From Pseudanabaena sp. lw0831 (GTDB lineage Bacteria > Cyanobacteriota > Cyanobacteriia > Pseudanabaenales > Pseudanabaenaceae), in contig NZ_BBJB01000059.1 in the NCBI RefSeq assembly GCF_016584665.1, forward strand, positions 1 through 36,425: 36,425 bases of DNA. Direction: 5' to 3'. The position numbers were made by a program, and so were the translations under genes. Shown one piece after another: positions 25,041-32,111 of this stretch. The notes below the pieces were generated by a model. That model saw nothing but the letters and a program-made list of their open reading frames with translations. It was not told the origin of the DNA and did no database searches. Position 1 is the stretch's first letter. Each line of letters opens with the position of its first letter.

Positions 25041-25202
25041 TCACCATAATATAGCAATCTCAAAAGAGTTGGGAGAATATAGCTTGATGTAGATGGCTTT
25101 TGGAATGTAATTAACACCTAATCTTTCTTCATACGCTCTTACTACTAGGATTCGTAAATCTTCTGAATACGCTTTTGCCCTATCTTGTTTTCTCTTTTCT
25201 TT
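25041..25202 (-). pseudogene. Relic of an IS630-type transposase N-terminus
   Basis: On the minus strand an open stretch reads KAYSEDLRILVVRAYEERLG, followed by an unrelated-looking tail and TGA at 25041-25043. The phrase (K/P)-Y-S-x-D-L-R-x-x-V-V-x-A-Y-E-E is the typical first helix of IS630-family transposases. There is no usable start (a TAA lies just upstream at about 25203-25205), and the helix-turn-helix that should follow is missing. It is therefore a short decayed fragment. It cannot be compared with the transposase at the left edge because that copy's N-terminus is outside the window. Confidence 0.55.
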
Positions 25203-25262
25203 TTATCTCATGCTGTCCGCTTTGTATTGAAAACTGCAATATAGTGTCTAGCACTCTAATCA

Positions 25263-25313
25263 AAACCCAAAAAATGGGGGAGATGCTTTGCATCTCCCCC
25301 ATTTTTTGGGTTT
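25263..25313. repeat. Perfect 24-bp AAACCC-type hairpin
   Basis: AAACCCAAAAAATGGGGGAG... (25263-25286), loop TTT, exact complement at 25290-25313. It sits between the IS relic and the double-hairpin repeat. Confidence 0.75.
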
Positions 25314-25336
25314 ATAGCTAACAAGAGCTATATTTC

Positions 25337-25442
25337 ATACCAATTCTCAAAATGACAATGCCATTTTTGAGAAATTAAAATTCTTACTGGGTTTGGCTTT
25401 TAATTGCCTAAAGTGTAGTCACACTTTAGGCAATTGGTATTA
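25337..25442 (-). repeat. Double-hairpin dispersed repeat, copy 2 (abuts tRNA-Ser)
   Basis: Reverse orientation relative to copy 1 at 8224-8328. Perfect stem AATTGCCTAAAGTGT (25402-25416), loop AGTC, complement at 25421-25435. The second hairpin, TTCTCAAAATG/CATTTTTGAGAA, has one bulge. The centre, read on the minus strand, is AAGCCAAACCCAGTAAG. Ends are ATACCAATT and AATTGGTAT. Its end touches the 3' end of tRNA-Ser. Confidence 0.75.
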
Positions 25443-25529
25443 CGGAGAGAGAGGGATTCGAACCCTCGTTAAAGTTACCCCTAAACAGCATTTCCAGTGC
25501 TGCGCCTTCAACCACTCGGCCATCTCTCC
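25443..25529 (-). tRNA. tRNA-Ser (anticodon GGA)
   Basis: 87 nt, minus strand. The acceptor arm GGAGAGA/TCTCTCC is fully paired, with G as discriminator. The D-arm is GGCCGAGTGGTTGAAGGC. The anticodon stem-loop is CAGCA-CTGGAAA-TGCTG, giving GGA (reads UCC and UCU). A long variable arm, as in class II tRNAs, precedes GAGGG-TTCGAAT-CCCTC. CCA is not encoded; a repeat begins directly after the discriminator base. Confidence 0.95.
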
Positions 25530-25629
25530 TCGCTTAACGTGACAAAGAACTTTTTTAAAGTTGGTTGCTTCATTGCGCGGATTTTAATCATACCAAAACA
25601 TGACACATATGCAAAAAAAGTTATAAATA

Positions 25630-25684
25630 AAAACCCAAAGGTTGTGAGGTGGCGCTTAGCGCCACCTCACAACCTTTGGGTTTT
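25630..25684. terminator. Perfect 26-bp AAAACCC-type hairpin
   Basis: AAAACCCAAAGGTTGTGAGG... (25630-25655), loop TTA with GC-TTA-GC tip, exact complement at 25659-25684. It lies 6 nt past the stop of the homocysteine-biosynthesis-family gene. Confidence 0.75.
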
Positions 25685-25690
25685 ACAAAT

Positions 25691-26857
25691 CTAGAACCCT
25701 CGCACATCTTGCGGTAAAAATGTGCGATCGCTTGGCAACATCGCCACAGGTTCCGTAAGTGTAAATTCTCCTTTCACAATCCAATCCTTCAGCGTTTTAG
25801 CGGCTTCTTCGGATAAATGCAAACTGGCTAATGGCGCAGTCCTCACGGTTGAACCTGCGATCGTAATTTTGCCAGACTTGAGTTGAGCATAGGAAACAGA
25901 CCCAAAAATTGGGCGTACTCGTCTCGGAATCGAGAAATCAATTACAGGTGCGACTAACTCTTCATCCAAAACAGATGCTCTCGCCACCACTTCTTCATTA
26001 ATTACAGGAAGCGGTACAGCAACCCCCATCATCAATGACGCACCATAATTACGGAAATAGCAACCCCGCACCCAATCAGAAGTCATTTGCTTAGCATCGC
26101 CAATCAGGGCAAGAGTTGCCGCAGGCCCAATGGGAGTTCGGTTCTCTAAACGTTTTTGCATCGGGAAATGTTGCGTTCCTTCCCATGCCACATAGCCAAT
26201 GCCACCACCCATAAAGATACGTGTACCAATGCCAATTAATTGCAGATCGGGATCGTTCCACAATGGCGAAATCGCTCCTGGATTAGAATAAACAGCATTA
26301 CCTAAGCGTGGCTGAAGTGGTCCCAAATAGGTATAGAGAGTTTCTTCGCCCCCATTGACTCCGACAATAAAATTCTGATAGAGATTGCGGGGATTAAATA
26401 GATAGAATTGATTAATGGATTCTTTAGTAATTGTCGTTTCAAAATTAGCGCGAGGATAGCAATCATTGGGATGTCCGATCGCTTTAAAGTTCACCGTCTT
26501 CCCTGCGATCAAATCAGCAATCACATGCCCCCCGCCACGATATTGCGGTGCTTCATCGGTAGGATCAGCTTCTTGGGTTGCTCCTAAATAAATATCGACT
26601 GCCCCAAATCCTGCGTAGGCCGGTACACCATCGATCCAGCAGGTTCTGATTTTAATTGGTGGATCGGTGTGTCCTAAATTGAGCACAGCCCCCGATGACT
26701 CCATTGGCTCGAATGTACCTGTGACGATCACATCTACTTGTTTAGTAGCTTGAGTCACCCCGATATCCACGACAAGAGCTTTGAGTTCTGTAGCAGTGAG
26801 GACTTTAGCCTTACCAGCTTTGATTTTGGCATTAATATCGGCGATCGTTTGAGGCAT
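25691..26857 (-). CDS. Homocysteine biosynthesis family protein (HcyBio / DUF39)
   Basis: 388 residues, cytoplasmic. It matches the family first tied in methanogens to making homocysteine from aspartate semialdehyde and sulfide, a route that bypasses acyl-homoserine. Recognisable stretches: INAKIKAGKAKVLTATELK, VDVIVTGTFEPMESSGAVLNLGHTDPPIK, WIDGVPAYAGFGAVDIYLGA, YRGGGHVIADLIAGK, GGGIGYVAWEGTQHFP and RGCYFRNYGASLMMGVAVPLP (conserved Cys). The C-terminal CBS-like or ferredoxin partner seen in archaea is not attached. metK lies about 1 kb away on the other strand, so the local context is methionine and SAM metabolism. The function is inferred from the family. Confidence 0.85.
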   Translation of the reverse strand: MPQTIADINAKIKAGKAKVLTATELKALVVDIGVTQATKQVDVIVTGTFEPMESSGAVLNLGHTDPPIKIRTCWIDGVPAYAGFGAVDIYLGATQEADPTDEAPQYRGGGHVIADLIAGKTVNFKAIGHPNDCYPRANFETTITKESINQFYLFNPRNLYQNFIVGVNGGEETLYTYLGPLQPRLGNAVYSNPGAISPLWNDPDLQLIGIGTRIFMGGGIGYVAWEGTQHFPMQKRLENRTPIGPAATLALIGDAKQMTSDWVRGCYFRNYGASLMMGVAVPLPVINEEVVARASVLDEELVAPVIDFSIPRRVRPIFGSVSYAQLKSGKITIAGSTVRTAPLASLHLSEEAAKTLKDWIVKGEFTLTEPVAMLPSDRTFLPQDVRGF

Positions 26858-26892
26858 AGGACTTTGCTAAATTGCAGTTGAGTAGCTACGCA

Positions 26893-26985
26893 CAATTAAA
26901 TATAAAACCCCAAAATCTGTACCGCCTGCGTAGCGGGCGGTACAGATTTTGGCTCTGGGTTTCTAATTATGTCAAGGTGCTTATC
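26893..26985. repeat. AAACCC-type hairpin repeat with conserved flanks, copy A
   Basis: Stem CCAAAATCTGTACCGCCTGC (26910-26929), loop GTA, complement 26933-26952 with one wobble. The flanks AATTAAATATAAAACC and TAATTATG.C.AGGT are shared with copy B at 27549-27645. It lies about 36 nt upstream of the HcyBio gene start. Confidence 0.7.
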
Positions 26986-27010
26986 TAGAATATAGTGCTT
27001 TGCGCTCTCA

Positions 27011-27052
27011 TAAAAAGCAAAGGGGGCACTTAATGACCCTTTGGCTTTTTAT
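27011..27052 (-). terminator. Hairpin at the 3' end of the YbjN-like gene
   Basis: TAAAAAGCAAAGGG paired with CCCTTTGGCTTTTTA with one bulge and a 12-nt loop. It overlaps the TAA at 27049-27051 and gives a U-run on the minus-strand transcript. Confidence 0.6.
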
Positions 27053-27540
27053 AGTGACCAACCATTACTTGATAATGTGCCTGCATGAATACGATCTAAA
27101 GCGCGTTTACCACCCCAGCGATCTACAATTTTGTCGTCATATTTGTCAGCAATTTCCATCACCGCCTTCACTGAGGCTTCTAGCTCCTTCCTGTCACAAG
27201 TTGAGCCAACAATTGAATGCTCAAACAGAATTTCACTGTCTGGCGATATACCAAATGCCCCAAAAATCATCTTGGCGTTTTCTTCGAGCAAATATCGCAT
27301 CAGGTCAGGTTTTAATTCTGCGCCGACTACCACATACGATCGCGTATTAATAATTGCATCATCTTCATCCCAAGGAAAAATTAATACTTCTACTAACGCC
27401 GAACCCATAAATATGCCTAATCCTGGAATATCTTGGCGAGCACAGGGACATTTGCTAAATATCTCTTGCATCCACGTTACTACTTTTTCATAACAGGCTT
27501 CTTGAGCAGTAGTTTGAAATTTCAAGTTATTTGCCTCCAT
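27049..27540 (-). CDS. YbjN / type III chaperone-like small protein
   Basis: 163 residues, cytoplasmic. Its layout fits the YbjN/CesT-like fold: helix (EACYEKVVTWMQEIF), a strand-rich middle (FMGSALVEVLIFPWDEDDAIINTRSYVVVGAELKPDLMRYLLEENAKMIFGAFGISPDSEILFEHSIVG) and a long C-terminal helix (RKELEASVKAVMEIADKYDDKIVDRWGG). Cyanobacteria carry several such proteins and their clients are unknown. I chose ATG 27540 over a TTG at 27552 because MEANN follows directly and the upstream codons run into a repeat. The gene is bracketed by two near-identical hairpin repeats in the same orientation. Confidence 0.75.
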   Translation of the reverse strand: MEANNLKFQTTAQEACYEKVVTWMQEIFSKCPCARQDIPGLGIFMGSALVEVLIFPWDEDDAIINTRSYVVVGAELKPDLMRYLLEENAKMIFGAFGISPDSEILFEHSIVGSTCDRKELEASVKAVMEIADKYDDKIVDRWGGKRALDRIHAGTLSSNGWSL

Positions 27541-27548
27541 AGGTTTAG

Positions 27549-27645
27549 ACAACTAAATATAAAACCCCAAAATTTGTACCGCCTGCTTAGCGGGCGGTAC
27601 AAATTTTGACTTTGTTTTTTTAATTATGCCTAGGTACTTAATCAG
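27549..27645. repeat. AAACCC-type hairpin repeat with conserved flanks, copy B
   Basis: Stem CAAAATTTGTACCGCCTGC (27568-27586), loop TTA, complement 27590-27608 with one wobble. It differs from copy A by a compensated pair change in the stem. It lies in the divergent gap, starting about 10 nt from the YbjN-like start. Confidence 0.7.
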
Positions 27646-27672
27646 ACTATACCTATATACAGCCACATTTTC

Positions 27673-27735
27673 AAATGAAAACCCAAAAATGGGATGCGGC
27701 GCACAGCAACGCATCCCATTTTTGGGTTTTCATTT
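27673..27735. repeat. Perfect 26-bp AAACCC-type hairpin with an 11-nt loop, upstream of metK
   Basis: AAATGAAAACCCAAAAATGG... (27673-27698) pairs exactly with 27710-27735. It is the only family member seen with a long loop (GCGCACAGCAA). It lies 82 nt before the metK start. Confidence 0.75.
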
Positions 27736-27803
27736 AACGCCTTGTACTATGATGGATAAATCTTAAGAGATACTAAAAATTTGCCTTATTACTTCTTGCG
27801 TTT

Positions 27804-27820
27804 AGGAGGAAACATAGTTG
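27804..27820 (+). promoter_or_regulatory. Perfect Shine-Dalgarno and TTG start of metK
   Basis: AGGAGG at 27804-27809, followed 8 nt later by TTG at 27818-27820. There is no in-frame ATG that would preserve the conserved N-terminus, so this site decides the start. Confidence 0.8.
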
Positions 27821-29056
27821 GCTAGTCGCTTCTTATTTACATCTGAATCAGTTACGGAAGGTCACCCTGACAAAATTTGCGATCAAATTTCCGATACGAT
27901 TCTTGATACCTTACTGGCTCAAGATCCCCGATCGCGTGTCGCTGCTGAGGTTGTGGTCAACACGGGTCTGGTCTTGATCACGGGGGAAATCACCACCAAA
28001 GCGCATGTCAACTACGTCGATATTGCTCGTAAAAAAATTGCGGAAATTGGTTACACCAATGCTGATAATGGCTTTTCGGCAAATAGCTGCGCGGTGATGG
28101 TAGCCCTTGACGAACAGTCTCCAGACATTGCTCAAGGGGTGAATGTAGCGCACGAAGTCCGCACTGGTGCGGAAGAAGAAGCGGATATTGAAGCAGTAGG
28201 TGCTGGTGACCAAGGCATTATGTTTGGGTTTGCTTGCGACGAAACACCCGAGTTTATGCCGATGCCGATCGCGATCGCCCACCGCTTAGCCCGTCAGTTA
28301 TCAGTGGTTCGTAAAAATGGTACATTGCCATATTTGCGTCCTGATGGCAAAACTCAAGTCACCGTGGTTTATGAAGGTGACAAGCCTGTGGCGATCGATA
28401 CGATCCTAATTTCGACGCAGCATGATGCGGCGATCGATGGCATTAGCGATGAAGCAAAAGTACAAGAGCGTATCAAAGCTGATCTCTGGACACATGTAGT
28501 TTTGCCAAGCTTTGCTGATACATCAGTCAAACCTAATGACCAAACTCGCTATCTGGTTAATCCCACTGGTAAGTTTGTGATTGGCGGACCACAAGGTGAC
28601 TCTGGGCTAACGGGTCGTAAAATTATTGTTGATACTTACGGCGGCTATGCTCGTCATGGCGGTGGTGCTTTTTCGGGCAAAGATCCGACAAAAGTCGATC
28701 GCAGTGCAGCCTATGCGGCTCGTCATGTTGCTAAAAATATTGTCGCGGCAGGTTTGGCTAGCAAATGCGAGTTACAAATTAGTTATGCGATCGGTGTGGC
28801 TCGTCCTACTAGTATGCATATCGAGACTTTTGGTACTGGCAAAGTTGATGAAGAAACTTTGCTGCGCTTAGTCAAGGATCATTTTGATTTGCGTCCTGCG
28901 GCTATTATCAAGAATTTTGATTTACAAAATTTACCCAGTACTCGCAAGGGTCGTTTCTATCAAGATGTCGCGGCCTATGGTCACATGGGACGCAACGATC
29001 TAGACCTTCCTTGGGAACGTCTAGACAAAGTGGAACTTTTGAAAAAGAACGCTTAA
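27818..29056 (+). CDS. metK: S-adenosylmethionine synthetase (MetK)
   Basis: Makes SAM from methionine and ATP, tetrameric and cytoplasmic. 412 residues, normal for cyanobacteria. Signature motifs are [18 protein letters not shown] (ATP site), [16 protein letters not shown] (hexapeptide GAGDQG), [21 protein letters not shown] and [19 protein letters not shown] (P-loop-like nonapeptide). Translation starts at TTG, with a perfect AGGAGG. I saw no SAM riboswitch in the leader, only hairpin repeats. A bidirectional hairpin follows the stop. The nearby HcyBio-family gene suggests shared methionine context, though on the other strand. Confidence 0.97.
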   Translation: MASRFLFTSESVTEGHPDKICDQISDTILDTLLAQDPRSRVAAEVVVNTGLVLITGEITTKAHVNYVDIARKKIAEIGYTNADNGFSANSCAVMVALDEQSPDIAQGVNVAHEVRTGAEEEADIEAVGAGDQGIMFGFACDETPEFMPMPIAIAHRLARQLSVVRKNGTLPYLRPDGKTQVTVVYEGDKPVAIDTILISTQHDAAIDGISDEAKVQERIKADLWTHVVLPSFADTSVKPNDQTRYLVNPTGKFVIGGPQGDSGLTGRKIIVDTYGGYARHGGGAFSGKDPTKVDRSAAYAARHVAKNIVAAGLASKCELQISYAIGVARPTSMHIETFGTGKVDEETLLRLVKDHFDLRPAAIIKNFDLQNLPSTRKGRFYQDVAAYGHMGRNDLDLPWERLDKVELLKKNA

Positions 29057-29091
29057 TATTCCGAAAGGCTCGCTAAGCGAACCTTAAGCCC

Positions 29092-29134
29092 AAAAGATAA
29101 AGAGGCGGCGCGAAGCGCCGCCTCTTTATCTTTT
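29092..29134. terminator. Perfect 20-bp hairpin with GCGAAGC tip between convergent genes
   Basis: AAAAGATAAAGAGGCGGCGC (29092-29111), loop GAA, exact complement at 29115-29134. It ends 4 nt from the LivG-type stop and lies 35 nt after the metK stop. A small TCGCTAAGCGA dyad precedes it. Confidence 0.75.
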
Positions 29135-29138
29135 AGGT

Positions 29139-29918
29139 TTAACCTTCATCACCCAAATAAGCTTCAATTACTGCCCGATCGCTTTTGACAATTTCAGGTT
29201 TTCCGATCGCAATTAATTGTCCGAAATCTAAAACGGCAATGCGATCGCATAGTCCCATCACCAAAGGGACATGATGCTCGATCAATAAAATTGTGAGTGC
29301 AAAGCGATCGCGTAGACTACGAATAAAATCACTTAATTGACCCTTCTCATTAGGATTCATCCCTGCGGCGGGTTCATCTAGAAGTAATAATTTTGGTTGT
29401 AGTGCAAGTGCGCGAGCAATTTCTAGACGGCGCTGATCGCCATAGGAGAAGTTTCTGGCTTTGACATCGGCGCGATCGCTCAGTCCTACTAGTTCCAATA
29501 ATTCTAAAGCGCGATCGTAGGTTTGCTTTTCTTCTTTTGCAGTTGGTGGCAGTCCTAAGATTCCATTCCAAATACCTGTAGTCGTACTGAGATGTCTTGC
29601 GATCGCTACATTCTCTAAAGCCGATAGTTCTCCAAATAAACGGATATTCTGAAATGTTCTTGCAATTCCAAATTTAGCAATCTGATGCGGACGGCGGTTA
29701 GTGATTTCTTGCCCATCGTAGAGAGCCTTGCCACTCGTCGGCGCAATTAATCCTGTGATTGTATTAAACAGCGTCGTCTTACCTGCTCCGTTTGGTCCAA
29801 TCACGCCAAAGATTTCATTTTCTTGCACATCAAATGACACTTCATTTACTGCCACCAAGCCCCCAAAGCGACGGGTTACTTGCTGAATAGCTAAGATTGA
29901 TTTGCTATTTATATTCAT
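29139..29918 (-). CDS. Branched-chain/neutral amino acid ABC transporter ATPase, LivG type
   Basis: ABC ATPase of the hydrophobic amino acid uptake family (HAAT), 259 residues, at the inner face of the membrane. Walker A is GPNGAGKTT (41-49), the Q-loop is in RTFQNIRLFGELSALENV, the signature is NFSYGDQRRLEIARAL, Walker B is LLLLDEPAAGMNP and the switch His is in LIEHHVPLVMGLCDRI. The LivG-specific AAGMNPNEK is present. Cyanobacterial relatives include LivG and NatA (neutral amino acids), and I cannot tell them apart. No permease, binding-protein or LivF gene is adjacent, so the system is scattered. Confidence 0.88.
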   Translation of the reverse strand: MNINSKSILAIQQVTRRFGGLVAVNEVSFDVQENEIFGVIGPNGAGKTTLFNTITGLIAPTSGKALYDGQEITNRRPHQIAKFGIARTFQNIRLFGELSALENVAIARHLSTTTGIWNGILGLPPTAKEEKQTYDRALELLELVGLSDRADVKARNFSYGDQRRLEIARALALQPKLLLLDEPAAGMNPNEKGQLSDFIRSLRDRFALTILLIEHHVPLVMGLCDRIAVLDFGQLIAIGKPEIVKSDRAVIEAYLGDEG

Positions 29919-30012
29919 GACAATTGTGATGTGCTTTTGCTGATTTTCGGTAAAGTTGTTGTTACATCGCTTTGCGCTGTAAGCGATACGCTACCATATT
30001 TCACGATGTTCT

Positions 30013-30747
30013 ATGAATACAATAATAAGTCCTCTTCGGTTAAGCTCTGTAGCATTGGCAAGTATGGCGATCGCAGTGACACTTCTTCCACAAATCTCTG
30101 ATGCATCACCTAATTTGCCTCCGCTCAAGCAACCAAAACAGATTAAGTCCTTAACTGCAATCGAAAATGAGATCTTGCTAAAAGCATTGATAGCAGGGAA
30201 TTTCACCTCCGCAAAATTGGCTTTACTGCTTGGAGCTAATCCAAATACTACAGAAAAATATGGTCTAACTGTTTTAGGAATTGCCGCAAAGAACAGCCGT
30301 CTCGACATTGCCCAGCTTTTACTAGCACATAATGCAGACCCTAATTATTCTGAGCCACGTAGTTGTTGTCATCCCACTCCTCTGATGTCAGCTGCATACA
30401 ATGGAGACATTGAAATGGTAAAGCTCTTGCTTCTCAAAGGTGCTGAAGTTAATAGTAGTCCCGATGAAGGTGTTGCTGCTATAGATGAAGCAATTAGGCT
30501 CAATCATCCAGATGTTGTCAAGCTTTTGCTAGAGAACGGAGCGAATCCTAATCACAATGTTTTGGGGGCAACGCCACTCCATCATGCGGCTTATTATGGG
30601 TATCAAAAAATTGTTAGTCTTCTGATTGAGCATGGAGCAGATATTAACGCTAAGTCGCTTAGCGATAAAAAGACCCCATTAGCGATCGCAATTCAAAACA
30701 AACATCTTGACGTGATTGAACTGCTAAAAAAAGCAGGAGCAAAGTAA
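30013..30747 (+). CDS. Exported ankyrin-repeat protein
   Basis: 244 residues. The N-terminus (MNTIISPLRLSSVALASMAIAVTLLPQISDASP) is a signal peptide. About five ankyrin repeats follow from residue 55: LIAGNFTSAKLALLLGANPNTTEKYG, TVLGIAAKNSRLDIAQLLLAHNADPN, TPLMSAAYNGDIEMVKLLLLKGAEVN, AIDEAIRLNHPDVVKLLLENGANPN and TPLHHAAYYGYQKIVSLLIEHGADIN. These are protein-binding scaffolds. A periplasmic or lumenal location is unusual for ankyrin proteins but known in bacteria. It starts 94 nt from the divergent LivG-type gene. A CysCys pair (SCCHP) lies between repeats 2 and 3. Confidence 0.88.
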   Translation: MNTIISPLRLSSVALASMAIAVTLLPQISDASPNLPPLKQPKQIKSLTAIENEILLKALIAGNFTSAKLALLLGANPNTTEKYGLTVLGIAAKNSRLDIAQLLLAHNADPNYSEPRSCCHPTPLMSAAYNGDIEMVKLLLLKGAEVNSSPDEGVAAIDEAIRLNHPDVVKLLLENGANPNHNVLGATPLHHAAYYGYQKIVSLLIEHGADINAKSLSDKKTPLAIAIQNKHLDVIELLKKAGAK

Positions 30748-31008
30748 TTCATTTGATTTGATAAGGTTTTAAGCCACAGTTCTTTGTATTTATATATACA
30801 GAAACTTCCTGTCTACTCGCCTTAGATACAGCAAGAACCTGTATACAGTATACGCATTTATCTTTGAATGTTATTTATAAGCACAGTTTTGATAGAGCTG
30901 ACACTATCAGTGAGATAGGGATAGGAAAGTATGGTTTTGGTCTTAGCAATATCTACAACACAGTGAAATTTACTAGCAAAAAACTTCTCTATCCTAGGTT
31001 TAATATTC
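30748..31008. promoter_or_regulatory. Leader region of the Rieske pair with a CTGTATACAG dyad
   Basis: 261 bp without a gene. A perfect 10-bp palindrome CTGTATACAG lies at 30839-30848, directly followed by another GTATAC. These could be a binding site or part of an AT-rich promoter. No repeat hairpin is present here, unlike most gaps in the window. Confidence 0.3.
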
Positions 31009-32040
31009 ATGTTGGTTACCAAACAACCTGTACTTAAGCGCTTCTGGTATCCAGTGATGCCGATCGCGCAACTCTCTTCTGACAAACCCCAGCCATTTCA
31101 ATTATTGGGACAAAAGATTGCCCTCTGGATCGATAAAGATGGTAAACCTGCTGCTGTTGCCGACCAATGCTGTCATCGATCAGCCCAGCTATCCAGAGGT
31201 GTTGTGATTGATGGCTGCATTCGCTGTCCTTATCATGGGTGGTCATATAACCCTGAAGGAGCTTGCGTAAAAGTGCCGCAACTAGAGAGTGAAAAGCTAC
31301 CTAAAACTTACAAGGTGAACTCTTATCTATGTGTTGAAAGGTATGGGTATGTTTGGATTTGTTTAGATCGGGAACCATTGCATCCAATACCTGAGATCTC
31401 GGCAGTCACCGACCCTAGTTTTCGCATGATTCATGAGTTTTATGAAACTTGGAAAGTTGGAGGGTTGCGGGTGATCGAAAACTCCTTTGATAGCGCTCAT
31501 GGGCATTTTGTCCATGCTTCCTCATGGGGTGATCAGAGTAACCCAGTGCCACCACCTATCGACGAAACCGTAGAAACTGACACTGGCTTTGTGATGAAGC
31601 ATTGGGTGGAAGTTCTGAATCCAGACCTCCAAAAAAAGAATTTAGGGATCACTTCCGAAAAGACGATTCGTACTAATGAACGTACTTGGTATATGCCATT
31701 TGCCCGCACGCTGAAAATCCAATATCCCAATGGCTTGATTCATCTGATTTTTACAGCTTATACCCCCGTTGATGACCAAACGACTCAGTTAGTCCAGTTC
31801 TGTTTGCGAAATGATACTGAAGATGATGCAAAAGCGGCTGACATCATTGCCTTTGATCGTCAGGTGACGCAAGAAGATCGTGATGTATTGGAAACCACTG
31901 AATTTGATGCGCCATTATCTCTATCTGAGGAGCAGCATATGCCGTCGGATAAACCAGGAATCATCATGAGGCATCGACTAGCGGCTTTACTGAAAGAGCA
32001 TGGCGAAGTGGAGCAACGTCTGAATTATCCAAACCCATAA
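31009..32040 (+). CDS. Rieske non-heme iron oxygenase (VanA/PaO-like), first of a tandem pair
   Basis: 343 residues, soluble. The Rieske [2Fe-2S] site is C54-x-H56 and C73-P-Y-H76 (16 residues between). The catalytic mononuclear iron motif is ENSFDSAHGHFVH, with D161, H164 and H169. Such enzymes use a reductase partner to hydroxylate or demethylate aromatic or tetrapyrrole substrates. No reductase gene is adjacent and the substrate is unknown. The N-terminus FWYPVMPIAQL is typical of vanillate demethylase-like oxygenases. The last residues Pro-Asn-Pro and the stop are encoded by the arm of a repeat hairpin (32029-32077). The downstream gene is a clear paralogue. Confidence 0.92.
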   Translation: MLVTKQPVLKRFWYPVMPIAQLSSDKPQPFQLLGQKIALWIDKDGKPAAVADQCCHRSAQLSRGVVIDGCIRCPYHGWSYNPEGACVKVPQLESEKLPKTYKVNSYLCVERYGYVWICLDREPLHPIPEISAVTDPSFRMIHEFYETWKVGGLRVIENSFDSAHGHFVHASSWGDQSNPVPPPIDETVETDTGFVMKHWVEVLNPDLQKKNLGITSEKTIRTNERTWYMPFARTLKIQYPNGLIHLIFTAYTPVDDQTTQLVQFCLRNDTEDDAKAADIIAFDRQVTQEDRDVLETTEFDAPLSLSEEQHMPSDKPGIIMRHRLAALLKEHGEVEQRLNYPNP

Positions 32041-32077
32041 GGTTGCACACCTTCGGGGTGCAACCTTATGGGTTTGG
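32029..32077 (+). terminator. AAACCC-type hairpin between the two Rieske genes, overlapping the first stop
   Basis: CCAAACCCATAAGGTTGCAC (32029-32048) pairs exactly with 32058-32077. The tip is CC-TTC-GG and, as RNA, could form a UUCG tetraloop. It contains the TAA at 32038-32040. Confidence 0.75.
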
Positions 32078-32111
32078 GATCTACACTTATGCAGCATGAA
32101 GGAATATCTCA

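Larger units (their letters stand above)
25011..25442. other. 432-bp gap between the aminopeptidase and tRNA-Ser, stacked with mobile-element debris
   Basis: No intact gene. In order it holds the aminopeptidase promoter region, an IS630 transposase N-terminal relic (25041-25202), an AAACCC-type hairpin (25263-25313) and a double-hairpin repeat (25337-25442) that ends at the tRNA 3' end. Confidence 0.6.

Noticed and set aside
27736-27817. SAM riboswitch in front of metK
   Set aside because: Only a perfect repeat hairpin and an AT-rich stretch are present. I cannot find the core or pseudoknot elements of any SAM riboswitch class.
30858-31085. Minus-strand frame overlapping the start of Rieske gene 1
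   Set aside because: It overlaps the conserved N-terminus of a well supported gene and has no recognisable features.
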